A stretch of DNA of 64,000 bases from Pseudomonas sp. LS1212. GTDB lineage: Bacteria; Pseudomonadota; Gammaproteobacteria; Pseudomonadales; Pseudomonadaceae. Shown here piece by piece: positions 8,771-17,977 of this stretch (its first letter is position 1; each line of letters starts with the position of its first letter). A program made the translations under genes and the position numbers. The stretch spans positions 3,734,001 through 3,798,000 of the forward strand of contig NZ_CP102951.1 of NCBI RefSeq assembly GCF_024741815.1, given 5' to 3'. The notes beneath the pieces are model-generated. The model saw only the letters and a program-made list of their open reading frames with translations. It was not told where the DNA came from and did no database searches.

Positions 8771-8861
8771 GGTAAGTTTTCCTTATCGATTCATTTTTAT
8801 TATTAATTTTTATTTGTGAAGTAATACTCTCAAGATGAGAACCACGCAATCGGAGGTTCTC
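8771..8861 (+). promoter_or_regulatory. divergent regulatory region, LysR gene / aldehyde dehydrogenase operon
   Basis: 91 bp between divergent start codons, strikingly AT-rich at 8785-8825 compared with its surroundings. It should hold both promoters and the LysR-type operator. A strong CGGAGG ribosome-binding site at 8851-8856 precedes the dehydrogenase start. I could not pick a single T-N11-A operator with confidence. Confidence 0.5.
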
Positions 8862-10304
8862 ATGTCACAGCAACCCTATAAAAACTACATTGCCGGCAGC
8901 TGGTGCGAAGGCCAGGGCGTAATCGCCAACCACAGTCCTTCCGACGTCCATGATGTCATCGGCCACTATTGCCAGGCCAGCGCCGAGCAGACGGCCGACG
9001 CCATCACCGCCGCCCGCCAGGCCCAGGTACAATGGGCCGCCAGCGGCCTGGAACAGCGCCAGCAGGTGCTGATGGCCATCGGCGATGAGTTGATTGCCCG
9101 CAAGGAGGAACTGGGCCGCCTGCTCTCGCGCGAAGAAGGCAAGCCGCTCAACGAAGGTATCGGCGAGGTCAACCGTTCCGGCCAGTTCTTCCATTATTAC
9201 GCGGCTGAAGTCCTGCGCCAGATGGGCGAGACCGCCGCCTCGGTACGCCCCGGCATCGACATCGAAGTGGTGCGCGAACCGGTCGGCGTGGTCGGCATCA
9301 TCACGCCGTGGAACTTCCCCATGGCCACGGCGGCCTGGAAAATCGCCCCGGCCCTGGCGTTCGGCAACGCCGTGGTGTTCAAGCCAGCCAACCTGGTGCC
9401 AGCCAGCGCCTGGGCACTGACTGAGATCATCAGCCGCCAGGCCCTGCCCGCCGGTACATTCAACCTGGTCATGGGCACGGGCGCCAGTGTCGGCGAGAGC
9501 CTGATCCATTCACCCGACATCGACGCCCTGACCTTCACCGGCTCCCTGCCGACCGGTCGCCGCGTGGCCGTTGCCACCGCTGCCAACCTGGTGCGTTGCC
9601 AACTGGAAATGGGCAGCAAGAATGCCCTGGTGGTGCTCGACGATGCCGACCTCGACATCGCCGTGGAATGTGCGCTCAACGGTGCTTTCTTCGGCACCGG
9701 GCAAAAATGCACCGCCTCCTCGCGGCTGATCGTCGAAAACGGTATTCATGACCGCTTTGTCGCTGCCCTGACCGCACGCATGCGCCAGCTCAAGGTCGGC
9801 CATGCCCTGGAGGCAGGCGTGCAGATCGGCCCGGTGGCCGAAGCCCGACAACTGGAGCAGAACCTGCATTACCTGCAACTGGCGCAGGAAGAAGGCGCGA
9901 CCCTGGTCGAAGGCGGCGAGCGCCTGGCACTGCAGCCTGAAGGGTTCTACATGCGCCCGGCACTGTTCGTCGACAGCCACAACCAGATGCGCATCAACCG
10001 CGAAGAAGTGTTCGGGCCGATCGCCTGCGTGATCCGCGTCAACGACTACGAGCAGGCCCTGGCGGTGCTCAATGACACCGAATACGGCCTGACCGCCGGG
10101 ATCATCACCCAGTCCCTGCGCCATGCCAGTGACTTCAAGCGCCGTGCCAAAACCGGCTGCGTGATGGTCAACCTGCCCACCGCCGGCACCGATTATCACG
10201 TGCCGTTCGGCGGCCGCAAGGCTTCGAGCTTCGGCCCGCGCGAACAAGGGCAGTACGCCCGCGACTTCTACACGGTGGTCAAGACCACGTACGTGCGCCC
10301 CTGA
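8862..10304 (+). CDS. NAD(P)-dependent aldehyde dehydrogenase family protein
   Basis: 480-aa ALDH-superfamily enzyme oxidising an aldehyde to the acid. Catalytic elements are all present: Asn151 in TPWNF, Glu249 in QLEMGSK and nucleophile Cys283 in GTGQKCTASSR. The start is the ATG at 8862 with CGGAGG five bases upstream; an ATG at 8835 lacks this. It is first in an operon with a dipeptidase-like protein and a BCCT transporter, so a betaine-aldehyde- or semialdehyde-type substrate is plausible, but this is inference. Confidence 0.92.
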   Translation: MSQQPYKNYIAGSWCEGQGVIANHSPSDVHDVIGHYCQASAEQTADAITAARQAQVQWAASGLEQRQQVLMAIGDELIARKEELGRLLSREEGKPLNEGIGEVNRSGQFFHYYAAEVLRQMGETAASVRPGIDIEVVREPVGVVGIITPWNFPMATAAWKIAPALAFGNAVVFKPANLVPASAWALTEIISRQALPAGTFNLVMGTGASVGESLIHSPDIDALTFTGSLPTGRRVAVATAANLVRCQLEMGSKNALVVLDDADLDIAVECALNGAFFGTGQKCTASSRLIVENGIHDRFVAALTARMRQLKVGHALEAGVQIGPVAEARQLEQNLHYLQLAQEEGATLVEGGERLALQPEGFYMRPALFVDSHNQMRINREEVFGPIACVIRVNDYEQALAVLNDTEYGLTAGIITQSLRHASDFKRRAKTGCVMVNLPTAGTDYHVPFGGRKASSFGPREQGQYARDFYTVVKTTYVRP

Positions 10305-10317
10305 ATCGGAGATTGCC

Positions 10318-11319
10318 GTGAACGATACATTCATGCACGACCTATTGATGATCGATGGCCTGCAATACTCCAACTGGAGCCCGGAGATTTTCCGCCAGAT
10401 GCAGGCCGGCGGCCTGAGCGCGGTGCACGCCACCATCGCTTACCACGAGAACGCCCGGGAAACCCTGTCGCGCATCGGTGAGTGGAACCGCCGCTTCGAG
10501 GCCTACCCGGAGCTGATTCGACCGGTGCGTGATGCCGCCGATATCCGCCTTGCGCAGCAGGAAGGCCGGGTCGGTATTTTCTTCGGCTTCCAGAATTGTT
10601 CGCCGATCGAAGACGACATTAGCCTGGTGGAAGTCTTCCGCCAGTTGGGGGTCTTCATCATGCAATTGACCTACAACAACCAGAGCCTGTTGGCCAGCGG
10701 CTGCTACGAAAGCGAAGACAACGGTATCAGCCGCTTCGGTCGCCAGGTGATCCGCGAGATGAACCGCGTCGGCATGCTGATCGACATGTCCCACAGCGCC
10801 GAACGCAGCACCCTGGAAGCCATCGAGCTGTCGAGCCGGCCGGTGATCGTGTCCCACGCCAACCCCGCCAGCTTCCACGCGGCCAAACGAAACAAATCGG
10901 ACGCTGTACTGCGCGGTATCGCTGAATCCGGCGGCCTGCTGGGTTTCAGCACTTACCCCTTCCATCTGAAGGGCGCCTCCCAGTGCACCCTTGAAGCGTT
11001 CTGCGACATGGTTGCCGCCACGGCCGAGTTGATGGGCGTCGAGCATATCGGCATCGGCACCGACCTGTGCCAACAGCAACCGCTGCAGGTTTTGGAATGG
11101 ATGCGCAATGGACGCTGGAGCAAGGACAAGGACTACGGCGAGGGCTCGGCCGACAATGCGAACTGGCCCGCGCCCCTGCAATGGTTTCGCGACAGCCGCG
11201 ATTTCCCGGTCATCGCCGAGGGCCTGCAAGCCCGCGGTTTCGCCGAGCATGAGGTACGCAACATCATGGGCCTGAACTGGCTGCGCCTGCTGGAGACCGC
11301 CACTCCCGCACAAGCCTGA
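10318..11319 (+). CDS. peptidase M19 (membrane dipeptidase) family protein with altered metal site
   Basis: 333-aa protein of the renal-dipeptidase family. The GTG start at 10318 has a GGAG site and lies 13 bp after the dehydrogenase. Most M19 enzymes begin with a His-x-Asp metal motif (DGHxD); here the equivalent segment is IDGLQYSNW, lacking both ligands. Later ligand regions look kept (VSHANPASFH, IGIGTDLC). From memory, a similar variant lies in the P. aeruginosa glycine-betaine catabolic region. It may be a hydrolase of a non-peptide conjugate rather than a true dipeptidase. Confidence 0.85.
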   Translation: MNDTFMHDLLMIDGLQYSNWSPEIFRQMQAGGLSAVHATIAYHENARETLSRIGEWNRRFEAYPELIRPVRDAADIRLAQQEGRVGIFFGFQNCSPIEDDISLVEVFRQLGVFIMQLTYNNQSLLASGCYESEDNGISRFGRQVIREMNRVGMLIDMSHSAERSTLEAIELSSRPVIVSHANPASFHAAKRNKSDAVLRGIAESGGLLGFSTYPFHLKGASQCTLEAFCDMVAATAELMGVEHIGIGTDLCQQQPLQVLEWMRNGRWSKDKDYGEGSADNANWPAPLQWFRDSRDFPVIAEGLQARGFAEHEVRNIMGLNWLRLLETATPAQA

Positions 11320-11338
11320 ACATCAATGTGAGGACAGC

Positions 11339-11440
11339 ATGAAAAACAATAACAATCGCCCCTCGTCCGCCTCCCTTCAAGCGGACGGCCCCTACATCGC
11401 TGATGTGCAGCCGCAGGCGCGCACTCTGGAGGCCTCATGA
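11339..11440 (+). CDS. small ORF (33 aa) coupled to the BCCT transporter gene
   Basis: The ATG at 11339 is preceded by GTGAGGA and opens a 33-codon frame beginning MKNNNNRPSS. Its TGA overlaps the ATG of the transporter (ATGA, 11437-11440), the classic arrangement for translational coupling. The peptide is polar with no membrane segment. It may be a real small protein or only a leader that sets translation of the transporter. I do not recognise a family. Confidence 0.5.
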   Translation: MKNNNNRPSSASLQADGPYIADVQPQARTLEAS

Positions 11441-12987
11441 AAACGTCCACGACACTGCAAGCCGAGAGCAAGCCATTGAGCCTCGCGGCACGACAAGGAA
11501 TCGACTGGCCGCTGTTCTTGATCAGCGGCGGCTTCCTCGGCGCCTTCCTGATCGCCGCCCTGGTCGATATCACCGCCGTCTCCGGCCTGGTCAACATTCT
11601 GTTTGCCTGGTCAACCCGATTCTTTGGCCTGTACTGGCAGGTATTGATGCTGCTGACCTTCCTGGTCAGCCTGGGCATCTGCTTTTCCAAATGCGGGCGA
11701 GTGCGCCTGGGTGGAGTCGACCAACGCCCCGACAGCAGCACCTTCAACTGGATCGCCGTCATCATGTGCGCCCTGCTCGCCGGTGGTGGCGCATTCTGGG
11801 CGGCTGCCGAACCGCTCATGCACTTCGCCAGCCCGCCACCACTGTTCGCTGGCATGCAGCCGAACACTGAAGCAGCCGGCCATGCCGCGCTGGCCCAGTC
11901 TTTCGTGCACTGGGGCTTTTTGGCCTGGGCGGTGCTTGGCAGCCTGCTGGCGATCGTGTTGATGCACCTGCATTACGACAAAGGCCTGCCATTGGCGCCA
12001 CGCACCCTGCTCTACCCGCTGTTCGGCCAACGCGCCATCGACGGCCCGATCGGCACCCTGGCCGACGCCACCTCGATCATTGCCGTAGTGGCCGGCACCA
12101 TCGGTCCGATCGGTTTCCTGGGCCTGCAGATCAGCAACGCGCTGCACGCGGTGTGGGGCATCCCCAACGACATCACCACCCAGGCCATCACCATCATCCT
12201 GGTCACGGTGCTGTACACCACTTCGTGCCTGGTGGGGCTCAAGGGCATCCGTTTCGTCAGCGAGATAAACGTGTGGCTGATGATCGGCCTGGCGGTGTTC
12301 ATGATTGCGTTCGGCCCGACGATGTTCATCCTCGGCGGTTTCCCGACAGCCTTCACCCTGCACCTGCAAGAGTTCATCCCGATGACACTGTTCCGTGCCG
12401 ACACCAAATGGCTGGACTGGTGGACGGTGTTCTACTGGGGCTGGTTCATCGGCTACGCGCCAATGGTCGCCCTGTATGTGGCCAGGATCTCCCGGGGGCG
12501 CACAATCCGTGAAGTGATCCTGACCCTGTCGATCATTGCCCCGATCGTCACCATGTTCTGGTTCACCGTGGTCGGCGGCACTGGCATCGGCCTTGAACTG
12601 CAAACACCGGGCAGCGTCACAGCCAATGGTGCGCAACCCGAAGCCCTGCTGCTGGGTGTTACCCAGAACCTGCCGCTGGGCGGCCTGATCTCGGCGCTGT
12701 TCCTGTTCCTGAGCTTCATCTCGGTCGCCACCAACGGTGACGCCATGGCCTTCACCGTTGCCATGGCCATGTCACGCAATGACAAGCCCAAGGGCTGGCT
12801 GCGCGCGTTCTGGTGCATCGGCATGGGCCTGGCCGCCGTGGTCTTGATCACCATCGGCTCGGGCGGCGTCACTGCACTGCAATCCTTTATCGTCATCACC
12901 GCGGTGCCGGTGTCGCTGCTGATCCTGCCATCACTCTGGGATGCGCTGCGGATCGCCCGGCAAATGGCTCGCGAGCAGGCGGTTTGA
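11437..12987 (+). CDS. BCCT-family betaine/carnitine/choline transporter
   Basis: 516-aa inner-membrane secondary transporter with about 12 hydrophobic segments. The BCCT core is visible: GAFWAAAEPLMHFASPP (residues about 115-131), the VYWGWFIGY-like segment FYWGWFIGYAPM, and ISRGRTIREV. Substrates of the family are trimethylammonium compounds such as choline, carnitine and glycine betaine. It has its own GGAGG site and also overlaps the preceding tiny ORF. It supplies uptake for the operon; which amine it carries is not visible. Confidence 0.93.
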   Translation: MKTSTTLQAESKPLSLAARQGIDWPLFLISGGFLGAFLIAALVDITAVSGLVNILFAWSTRFFGLYWQVLMLLTFLVSLGICFSKCGRVRLGGVDQRPDSSTFNWIAVIMCALLAGGGAFWAAAEPLMHFASPPPLFAGMQPNTEAAGHAALAQSFVHWGFLAWAVLGSLLAIVLMHLHYDKGLPLAPRTLLYPLFGQRAIDGPIGTLADATSIIAVVAGTIGPIGFLGLQISNALHAVWGIPNDITTQAITIILVTVLYTTSCLVGLKGIRFVSEINVWLMIGLAVFMIAFGPTMFILGGFPTAFTLHLQEFIPMTLFRADTKWLDWWTVFYWGWFIGYAPMVALYVARISRGRTIREVILTLSIIAPIVTMFWFTVVGGTGIGLELQTPGSVTANGAQPEALLLGVTQNLPLGGLISALFLFLSFISVATNGDAMAFTVAMAMSRNDKPKGWLRAFWCIGMGLAAVVLITIGSGGVTALQSFIVITAVPVSLLILPSLWDALRIARQMAREQAV

Positions 12988-13013
12988 CCATGAATTGTTC
13001 AGGAATCGCAAAC

Positions 13014-14714
13014 ATGTCAGCCACCGCTACCGCCCTGCGACCAGCCGCCCAGGTCATGGACCTGGACCGCCTGGGCAGTCACTTCCAGAGCCGTCTGAGC
13101 TTCGTGCGCAGCAGCATGCGCAAGATGATGAGCGAGCAATGGCAGATCCAGCGCAGCTGTTTCGACCTCGACGGCGAAGGCTATGGCACGGCCATCTATC
13201 GCATTGAGACCCCCACCCAGCGCTACCACTGCGTGATCTTCTCGATGTACCTGCCGCCTGAAAAACGCAGTGACCGGGTCATCGCCGACCAATGGGACGT
13301 CACCTTTGCCCTGCTCGCCGGCGACGTCGACGAAGCGCAACTGACCGACCTGCGCCGCAATGTGCCGCTGCAGGAAGCCGGCCGCTTCGATGCCCGGGTG
13401 CTGGTGCTGTCGCGGGCCAATCGCAGCCTGCGCAACTTCGAGCGTTTCGTCGCAGCCCTGGCCGAAGGTTGCCAGCCACAACCGGAGCAACTGGCCAAGG
13501 TGGGTTACCTGTATCGCACCACGGCGGTCTATGGCAACGGCAAGTTCGGCATCGCCGACTTCAGTTGCCTGCAGGACAATACCGATTTCAGGCAACCGTT
13601 CAGCGCGCAGATGTTCACCGTCTACCTGCTGCGCCATTTCAGCATCGAACAGATCGAACACATGGCCCGGGCGCGTGCACCCCAGCGCGCCGTCGGGCTG
13701 GACATTACCCTGCAACGCTATCTGGGCGTCGGCAACTCCACCGGGCTGGGCATGGCACCGTTCCTGATCAATCACCCGCAACTGCTCGACCGCTGGCTAT
13801 CGACCCGGGAATCGGCCCTGGCCTTAGTCATGGCCCAGTCCGCCGACCTGCCCCGGCGGCAACGCTTGCAGGCATTGCTGGAGCGGGCGCAGCGGCATCT
13901 GCAGCAAACCATCACCGAGGACGCACGACAAAGCGCGGCCGACCAGCGCACCCTGGCCGACCTCGAGCAGCTGGATCAATGGCTCGACCGCCAGCCCTTG
14001 AACACCGACCTCTGGCCGCGCTTGCGCCAATGGAGCGAACAGCATGCCGGCCTGGGTTGCCAGGAATTGCTGGTCAGCCTGCTGCTGGAGTTGTACCCCG
14101 AACAGGTCGACCCGCTGGCCGCGCGGATGGATGTCAAAGAAGGCTTTCGCCTCGATGCCCGGATGCCGCTGCATCAACTGCGCGCCGTGATCGAAAACCA
14201 GTACCGCTGGGCCCTGGACTATGACCTGGACAGCGCCGAGGCCAATCACTTTTTCTGGTACCGCTCGGCCGAGAAAGAAGAGCCGCGCCTGGGTGAACGT
14301 GCACAAGAGTCGGGGGCCGAGAAGGAAATGCAATTGGGCATCGCGCGCAATATCCAACGCTGCCATGAGGCCCTGCTGCGCCACCTGGAAGAGCACCCGG
14401 AACACCTGACGGCGCATTTTTTGATTGCCGAACCGCGCTTCAAGGGCACCGTCTGCCGTCTGCAAGGCATGGCCCGCTGCACCTATGGAGAAATCCGCGC
14501 CAACCTGCTGGACCGGGCCATGCTGCCGATCCACCTACTGCGCTGCAAACTGGCGTTTTTCGGCGCCGGCAAGTTCGACCCCAAGTCCAGCCGCTGGGTA
14601 CGTATCACCTTGTTCCAGGGTGCGCCACTGGTCAGTGAGATAGGCCAACCCTTCGATGACGACTGGAACTTTGCCGTCATGCCACAACTGGCAGCACCTG
14701 CCGGAGAACGATGA
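13014..14714 (+). CDS. conserved protein of unknown function (566 aa) in the BCCT operon
   Basis: Soluble 566-aa protein without signal peptide or membrane segments and no domain I can name. It is rich in Arg, Leu and Gln, and a predicted helical stretch lies at about residues 260-330. I chose ATG 13014 (MSATATALRP), which has AGGA nine bases upstream; an in-frame ATG at 12990, 2 bp after the transporter stop, is the alternative. Its stop overlaps the start region of the DUF3726 gene, so it belongs to the same operon. A role in processing the imported compound is only inference. Confidence 0.75.
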   Translation: MSATATALRPAAQVMDLDRLGSHFQSRLSFVRSSMRKMMSEQWQIQRSCFDLDGEGYGTAIYRIETPTQRYHCVIFSMYLPPEKRSDRVIADQWDVTFALLAGDVDEAQLTDLRRNVPLQEAGRFDARVLVLSRANRSLRNFERFVAALAEGCQPQPEQLAKVGYLYRTTAVYGNGKFGIADFSCLQDNTDFRQPFSAQMFTVYLLRHFSIEQIEHMARARAPQRAVGLDITLQRYLGVGNSTGLGMAPFLINHPQLLDRWLSTRESALALVMAQSADLPRRQRLQALLERAQRHLQQTITEDARQSAADQRTLADLEQLDQWLDRQPLNTDLWPRLRQWSEQHAGLGCQELLVSLLLELYPEQVDPLAARMDVKEGFRLDARMPLHQLRAVIENQYRWALDYDLDSAEANHFFWYRSAEKEEPRLGERAQESGAEKEMQLGIARNIQRCHEALLRHLEEHPEHLTAHFLIAEPRFKGTVCRLQGMARCTYGEIRANLLDRAMLPIHLLRCKLAFFGAGKFDPKSSRWVRITLFQGAPLVSEIGQPFDDDWNFAVMPQLAAPAGER

Positions 14715-14715
14715 A

Positions 14716-15462
14716 ATGCGTGTATCGCTCAATGAAATCCAGGTTGTCTGCCGCAAGGCGTTCGAAGGCATCGGATTCGCCCCGGGAGACTGCGACGACG
14801 CCGCCGAGATGATCGCCTGGTTGCAACTGCACGGCCTGGACGGTATCGGCACCCTGGAAAAAGCCTTGGCCTTTCTCGAGACCGAAACCGACCGGCCATT
14901 CAACACCTGCTACGAAGACGCCGCGCAACTGACCCTCGATGCCTTTGGCCAGAGTGTGTTGCGCTGCGCCGCCCAGGCGGTCGAGCTGGGTATCGCCAAG
15001 GCCTTGGGCACAGGTTCGGCCTCAGTGCGCATTCGCCATTGCCACAACCGCCTGCTGTTGCTGGGCTACCTGGCACGCTGCAGCGAGCAAGGCTTGAGTT
15101 TTTGCGTGCATTGGCGCGACGCCCGCCAGCAATGGCTGGCCACCTTCGCTGCCGGGCAAGCCAGCCCAAGCCTGCAGGTCCTTGACCTGGCCCAGCCGGC
15201 ACAAGCGGACGAGCAGAGCATCAACGTGCTCGTGTCACGGGACTTCAGCCTGCTGCCAGCCCCCAATGAGCCGGGCGCAGCGACACGGCTGAACCTCGGC
15301 TGGCAGGACCTCGCCGCCACGGCCGCCAGCCAGCGCGCCAACGGCCTTGCGGTCGATGACCAGGTCTGGGCCGCCTTGAAGAAGCTGGGTGAGCGGGTGC
15401 TGGTGGAAAGCACCGAAGAATCACGCCGGCGCGGCGCCGGCGAAGGCAGCGACGCCTCTTGA
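14716..15462 (+). CDS. DUF3726-family protein
   Basis: 248-aa protein starting at ATG 14716 (MRVSLNEIQVVCRKAFEGIG), immediately after the preceding stop and behind CCGGAGAA. The N-terminal signature (RKAFEGIGFAPGDCDDAAEMI) resembles the DUF3726 family; function is unknown. The C-terminus is charged. Its operon position between the 566-aa unknown and RidA suggests the two unknown proteins and RidA act on one pathway. Confidence 0.7.
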   Translation: MRVSLNEIQVVCRKAFEGIGFAPGDCDDAAEMIAWLQLHGLDGIGTLEKALAFLETETDRPFNTCYEDAAQLTLDAFGQSVLRCAAQAVELGIAKALGTGSASVRIRHCHNRLLLLGYLARCSEQGLSFCVHWRDARQQWLATFAAGQASPSLQVLDLAQPAQADEQSINVLVSRDFSLLPAPNEPGAATRLNLGWQDLAATAASQRANGLAVDDQVWAALKKLGERVLVESTEESRRRGAGEGSDAS

Positions 15463-15496
15463 GCGCACTTTACTTACCCCAATCAGGAAACCGCCT

Positions 15497-15883
15497 ATGA
15501 AACATGCCATCAAGACTGACCTCTTCGCCTCGCGTGCCCCGCTGGAATGGGCCGTGGTCGGCAACGGCACGCTCTACACCGCGCAAATTCCCATCGACCA
15601 GCAAGGCCAGGTGGTAGCCGGTGGCATCGAAGCCCAGGCCCGTCAGACCCTGGACAACCTGCGCCATACCCTCGAAGCCGCCGGCAGCAACCTGGACGCG
15701 GTTACTCAGGTGTTGATCTACGTGACCGATCGAAGCTACCTGGCCACGGTCAATGCCCTGTATACCGAGTACTTCCAGGCCCCCTACCCCAACCGCGCAG
15801 CCATCGTGGTCGCCGGCCTTGCCCGGGAAGAAATGCTGGTGGAACTGGTGGTCTATGCCTGCGTCGAAGCGGCGAATGCTTGA
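15497..15883 (+). CDS. RidA-family (YjgF/YER057c/UK114) protein
   Basis: 128-aa trimeric-fold protein of the Rid family, whose characterised members deaminate reactive enamine/imine intermediates. Visible are GGIEAQARQTLDNLRHTLEAAG, the VTQVLIYVTD strand and the PNRAAIVVAG segment that carries the family's substrate-binding Arg. Start is the ATG at 15497 with CAGGAAA upstream. It is last in the LysR-controlled operon, which suggests an imine or enamine intermediate in the pathway. Confidence 0.9.
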   Translation: MKHAIKTDLFASRAPLEWAVVGNGTLYTAQIPIDQQGQVVAGGIEAQARQTLDNLRHTLEAAGSNLDAVTQVLIYVTDRSYLATVNALYTEYFQAPYPNRAAIVVAGLAREEMLVELVVYACVEAANA

Positions 15884-16045
15884 GGCGGCAACGACTCTTG
15901 GAGAAAAGCGGTTATTATTGTTGCCGCTGCGTTATACAAAAAAATCAGCCACGCATTGCGTATCGCCACCTGTAAACTGAGCGTCAAGGTGGTAATACAC
16001 ATTTTTGCCTTACCCGCTGAATTCTCTACAAGAGCGATTTACATA

Positions 16046-16549
16046 ATGTCCAAAGTCAAACTGAGCACCAACTTCGGCACCATCGTCCTGGAATTGAACG
16101 CTGAAAAAGCCCCGCTGACCGTGGCCAACTTCATCGAATACGTTAAGGCCGGCCACTACGAAAACACTGTTTTCCACCGTGTCATCAGCAACTTCATGAT
16201 CCAGGGCGGCGGTTTCGAGCCTGGCATGAAAGAGAAGAAAGACAAGCGCCCAAGCATCCAGAACGAAGCCGACAACGGCCTGTCCAACGACAAGTACACC
16301 GTTGCCATGGCCCGCACCATGGAACCGCATTCGGCTTCCGCGCAGTTCTTCATCAACGTTGCCGACAACAGCTTCCTCAACCACAGCGCCAAGACCGTTC
16401 AAGGCTGGGGCTATGCCGTATTCGGTAAAGTGGTCGAAGGCAGCGACGTGGTCGACAAGATCAAGGGCGTAGCCACCACCATGAAGGCCGGCCACCAGGA
16501 CGTACCCGCAGAAGACGTGATCATCGAGAAAGCCGAGATCGTTGAGTGA
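16046..16549 (+). CDS. ppiB: peptidyl-prolyl cis-trans isomerase B (cytoplasmic cyclophilin)
   Basis: 167-aa cyclophilin without signal peptide. It has the catalytic FHRVISNFMIQGGGF stretch (residues about 49-63) and ASAQFFINVADN. The start is ATG 16046 (MSKVKLSTNFGT). It overlaps lpxH by four bases (GTGA), the conserved ppiB-lpxH pairing. Confidence 0.96.
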   Translation: MSKVKLSTNFGTIVLELNAEKAPLTVANFIEYVKAGHYENTVFHRVISNFMIQGGGFEPGMKEKKDKRPSIQNEADNGLSNDKYTVAMARTMEPHSASAQFFINVADNSFLNHSAKTVQGWGYAVFGKVVEGSDVVDKIKGVATTMKAGHQDVPAEDVIIEKAEIVE

Positions 16550-17265
16550 TACTGCTGATCTCCGATCTTCACCTGCAAGAAGAACGCCCGGACATTACCC
16601 GGGCGTTTCTTGATCTACTCGCCGGGCGTTCGCGCTCGGCCGAGTCGCTCTACATCCTCGGCGACTTCTTCGAAGCCTGGATCGGCGACGACGCCATGAC
16701 GCCTTACCAGACCTCGATCTGCCAGGCGTTGCGCGAGCTGAGTGACAGCGGTACCAACATTTTTCTGATGCACGGCAATCGCGACTTCATGCTCGGCAAG
16801 GCCTTCTGCAAGGCAGCCGGTTGTACCCTGCTGCAGGATCCTTGCCTGGTCATATTGAATGATGAGCCCGTGCTACTGATGCATGGCGACAGCCTGTGCA
16901 CCCGCGATGAAGCCTACATGCGCCTGCGCCGCTACCTGCGCAACCCGGTCAGCCTGTGGATCCTGCGGCACCTGCCGCTGGGCGCGCGCCAGCGGCTGGC
17001 ACGCAAGCTGCGCAGCGAAAGCCGTGCGCAAACCCGGATGAAAGCCAACGACATCATCGATGTGACCCCGGAAGAAATTCCACGGATCATGCAGGAATAT
17101 GGTGTACGCACGTTGGTCCACGGGCACACCCACCGGCCGGCGATTCATAAGCTGCAGGTGGGTTCCGAGGCGGCCCGGCGCATTGTGCTGGGTGATTGGG
17201 ACAGCCAGGGCTGGGCGTTGCAGGTGGATGAGCAGGGGTTTCATCTGGCGGCGTTCGACTTGTAG
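16546..17265 (+). CDS. lpxH: UDP-2,3-diacylglucosamine diphosphatase
   Basis: Membrane-associated metallophosphoesterase that makes lipid X in lipid A synthesis. The 239-aa product shows the full motif series ISDLHL, GDFFEAWIGDD, HGNRDFM, HGDSLCT and HGHTHRPA. It starts at a GTG overlapping the ppiB stop, so translation is probably coupled. Confidence 0.96.
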   Translation: MILLISDLHLQEERPDITRAFLDLLAGRSRSAESLYILGDFFEAWIGDDAMTPYQTSICQALRELSDSGTNIFLMHGNRDFMLGKAFCKAAGCTLLQDPCLVILNDEPVLLMHGDSLCTRDEAYMRLRRYLRNPVSLWILRHLPLGARQRLARKLRSESRAQTRMKANDIIDVTPEEIPRIMQEYGVRTLVHGHTHRPAIHKLQVGSEAARRIVLGDWDSQGWALQVDEQGFHLAAFDL

Positions 17266-17291
17266 GAGCTGCCGCAGGCTGCGATCGGGCA
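17262..17291 (+). repeat. half REP fragment after lpxH
   Basis: A single half (TGTAGGAGCTGCCGCAGGCT and following) joins the ends of the two REP types seen elsewhere in the window. No inverted partner is nearby, so it is probably a decayed element. Confidence 0.5.
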
Positions 17292-17365
17292 CGCAGTGGC
17301 CGTAATGGCCGCCACCGCTATAGGTCTTCCGGACCGATTCGCAGCATCATGCAATTGCAGGTCGA

Positions 17366-17977
17366 TCAGTGGGCGACGGGGACGCCGCTGTGGAAACGAA
17401 ATTCTTCGTCCGGACTTTCGATCAGCTCGCGCTCAACCTCCCGAATTTCCTCGACTTTGGCATCAATGTCGGCTTGATCGCCATACAAATACGCCAATTT
17501 CAGGTAATCCTGGAAATGCCGGGCTTCAGACTTGAGCAAGCCGCCGTAGAACTTGGCCAGGTCTTCATCCAGGTGCGGCACCAGGGCGGCGAAGCGCTCG
17601 CAGGAGCGCGCCTCGACAAAGGCGCCGACCACCAGCGCATCGGTCAGCCGGTACGGATTGTGGTTGCGCACACATTTGCGCAGCGCTCCGGCGTAGCGCG
17701 CCGAACTGACGTTGGCCATGGCGATGCCGCGCTTCTTGATGATGCCCAGCACCTGTTCGAAATGACGCAGTTCTTCCCGGGCCAGACGCGACATCTTGTT
17801 CAACAGGTCGGGCTTGTCGTTGTACTGGAACATGAACTGGAACGCCGCCCCGGCCGCCTTCTTCTCGTTGTTGGCATGGTCGATCAGAAGAATGTCGAGG
17901 TTGCGCAATGCCGCCTGGACCCAGGCATCGGGCGTACGGCAGAGCAGGAAGGATTCGATTTCAGGGATCAGTTGCAT
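17366..17977 (-). CDS. miaE: tRNA-(ms2io6A)-hydroxylase MiaE
   Basis: Non-haem diiron enzyme that hydroxylates the isopentenyl group of ms2i6A37 in tRNA. The 203-aa product has the ferritin-like four-helix pattern with carboxylate/His pairs (NNEKKAAG, REELRHFEQV, EARSCERF, SEARHFQDY). It starts at ATG 17977. It is transcribed alone, convergent with lpxH. Confidence 0.93.
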   Translation of the reverse strand: MQLIPEIESFLLCRTPDAWVQAALRNLDILLIDHANNEKKAAGAAFQFMFQYNDKPDLLNKMSRLAREELRHFEQVLGIIKKRGIAMANVSSARYAGALRKCVRNHNPYRLTDALVVGAFVEARSCERFAALVPHLDEDLAKFYGGLLKSEARHFQDYLKLAYLYGDQADIDAKVEEIREVERELIESPDEEFRFHSGVPVAH

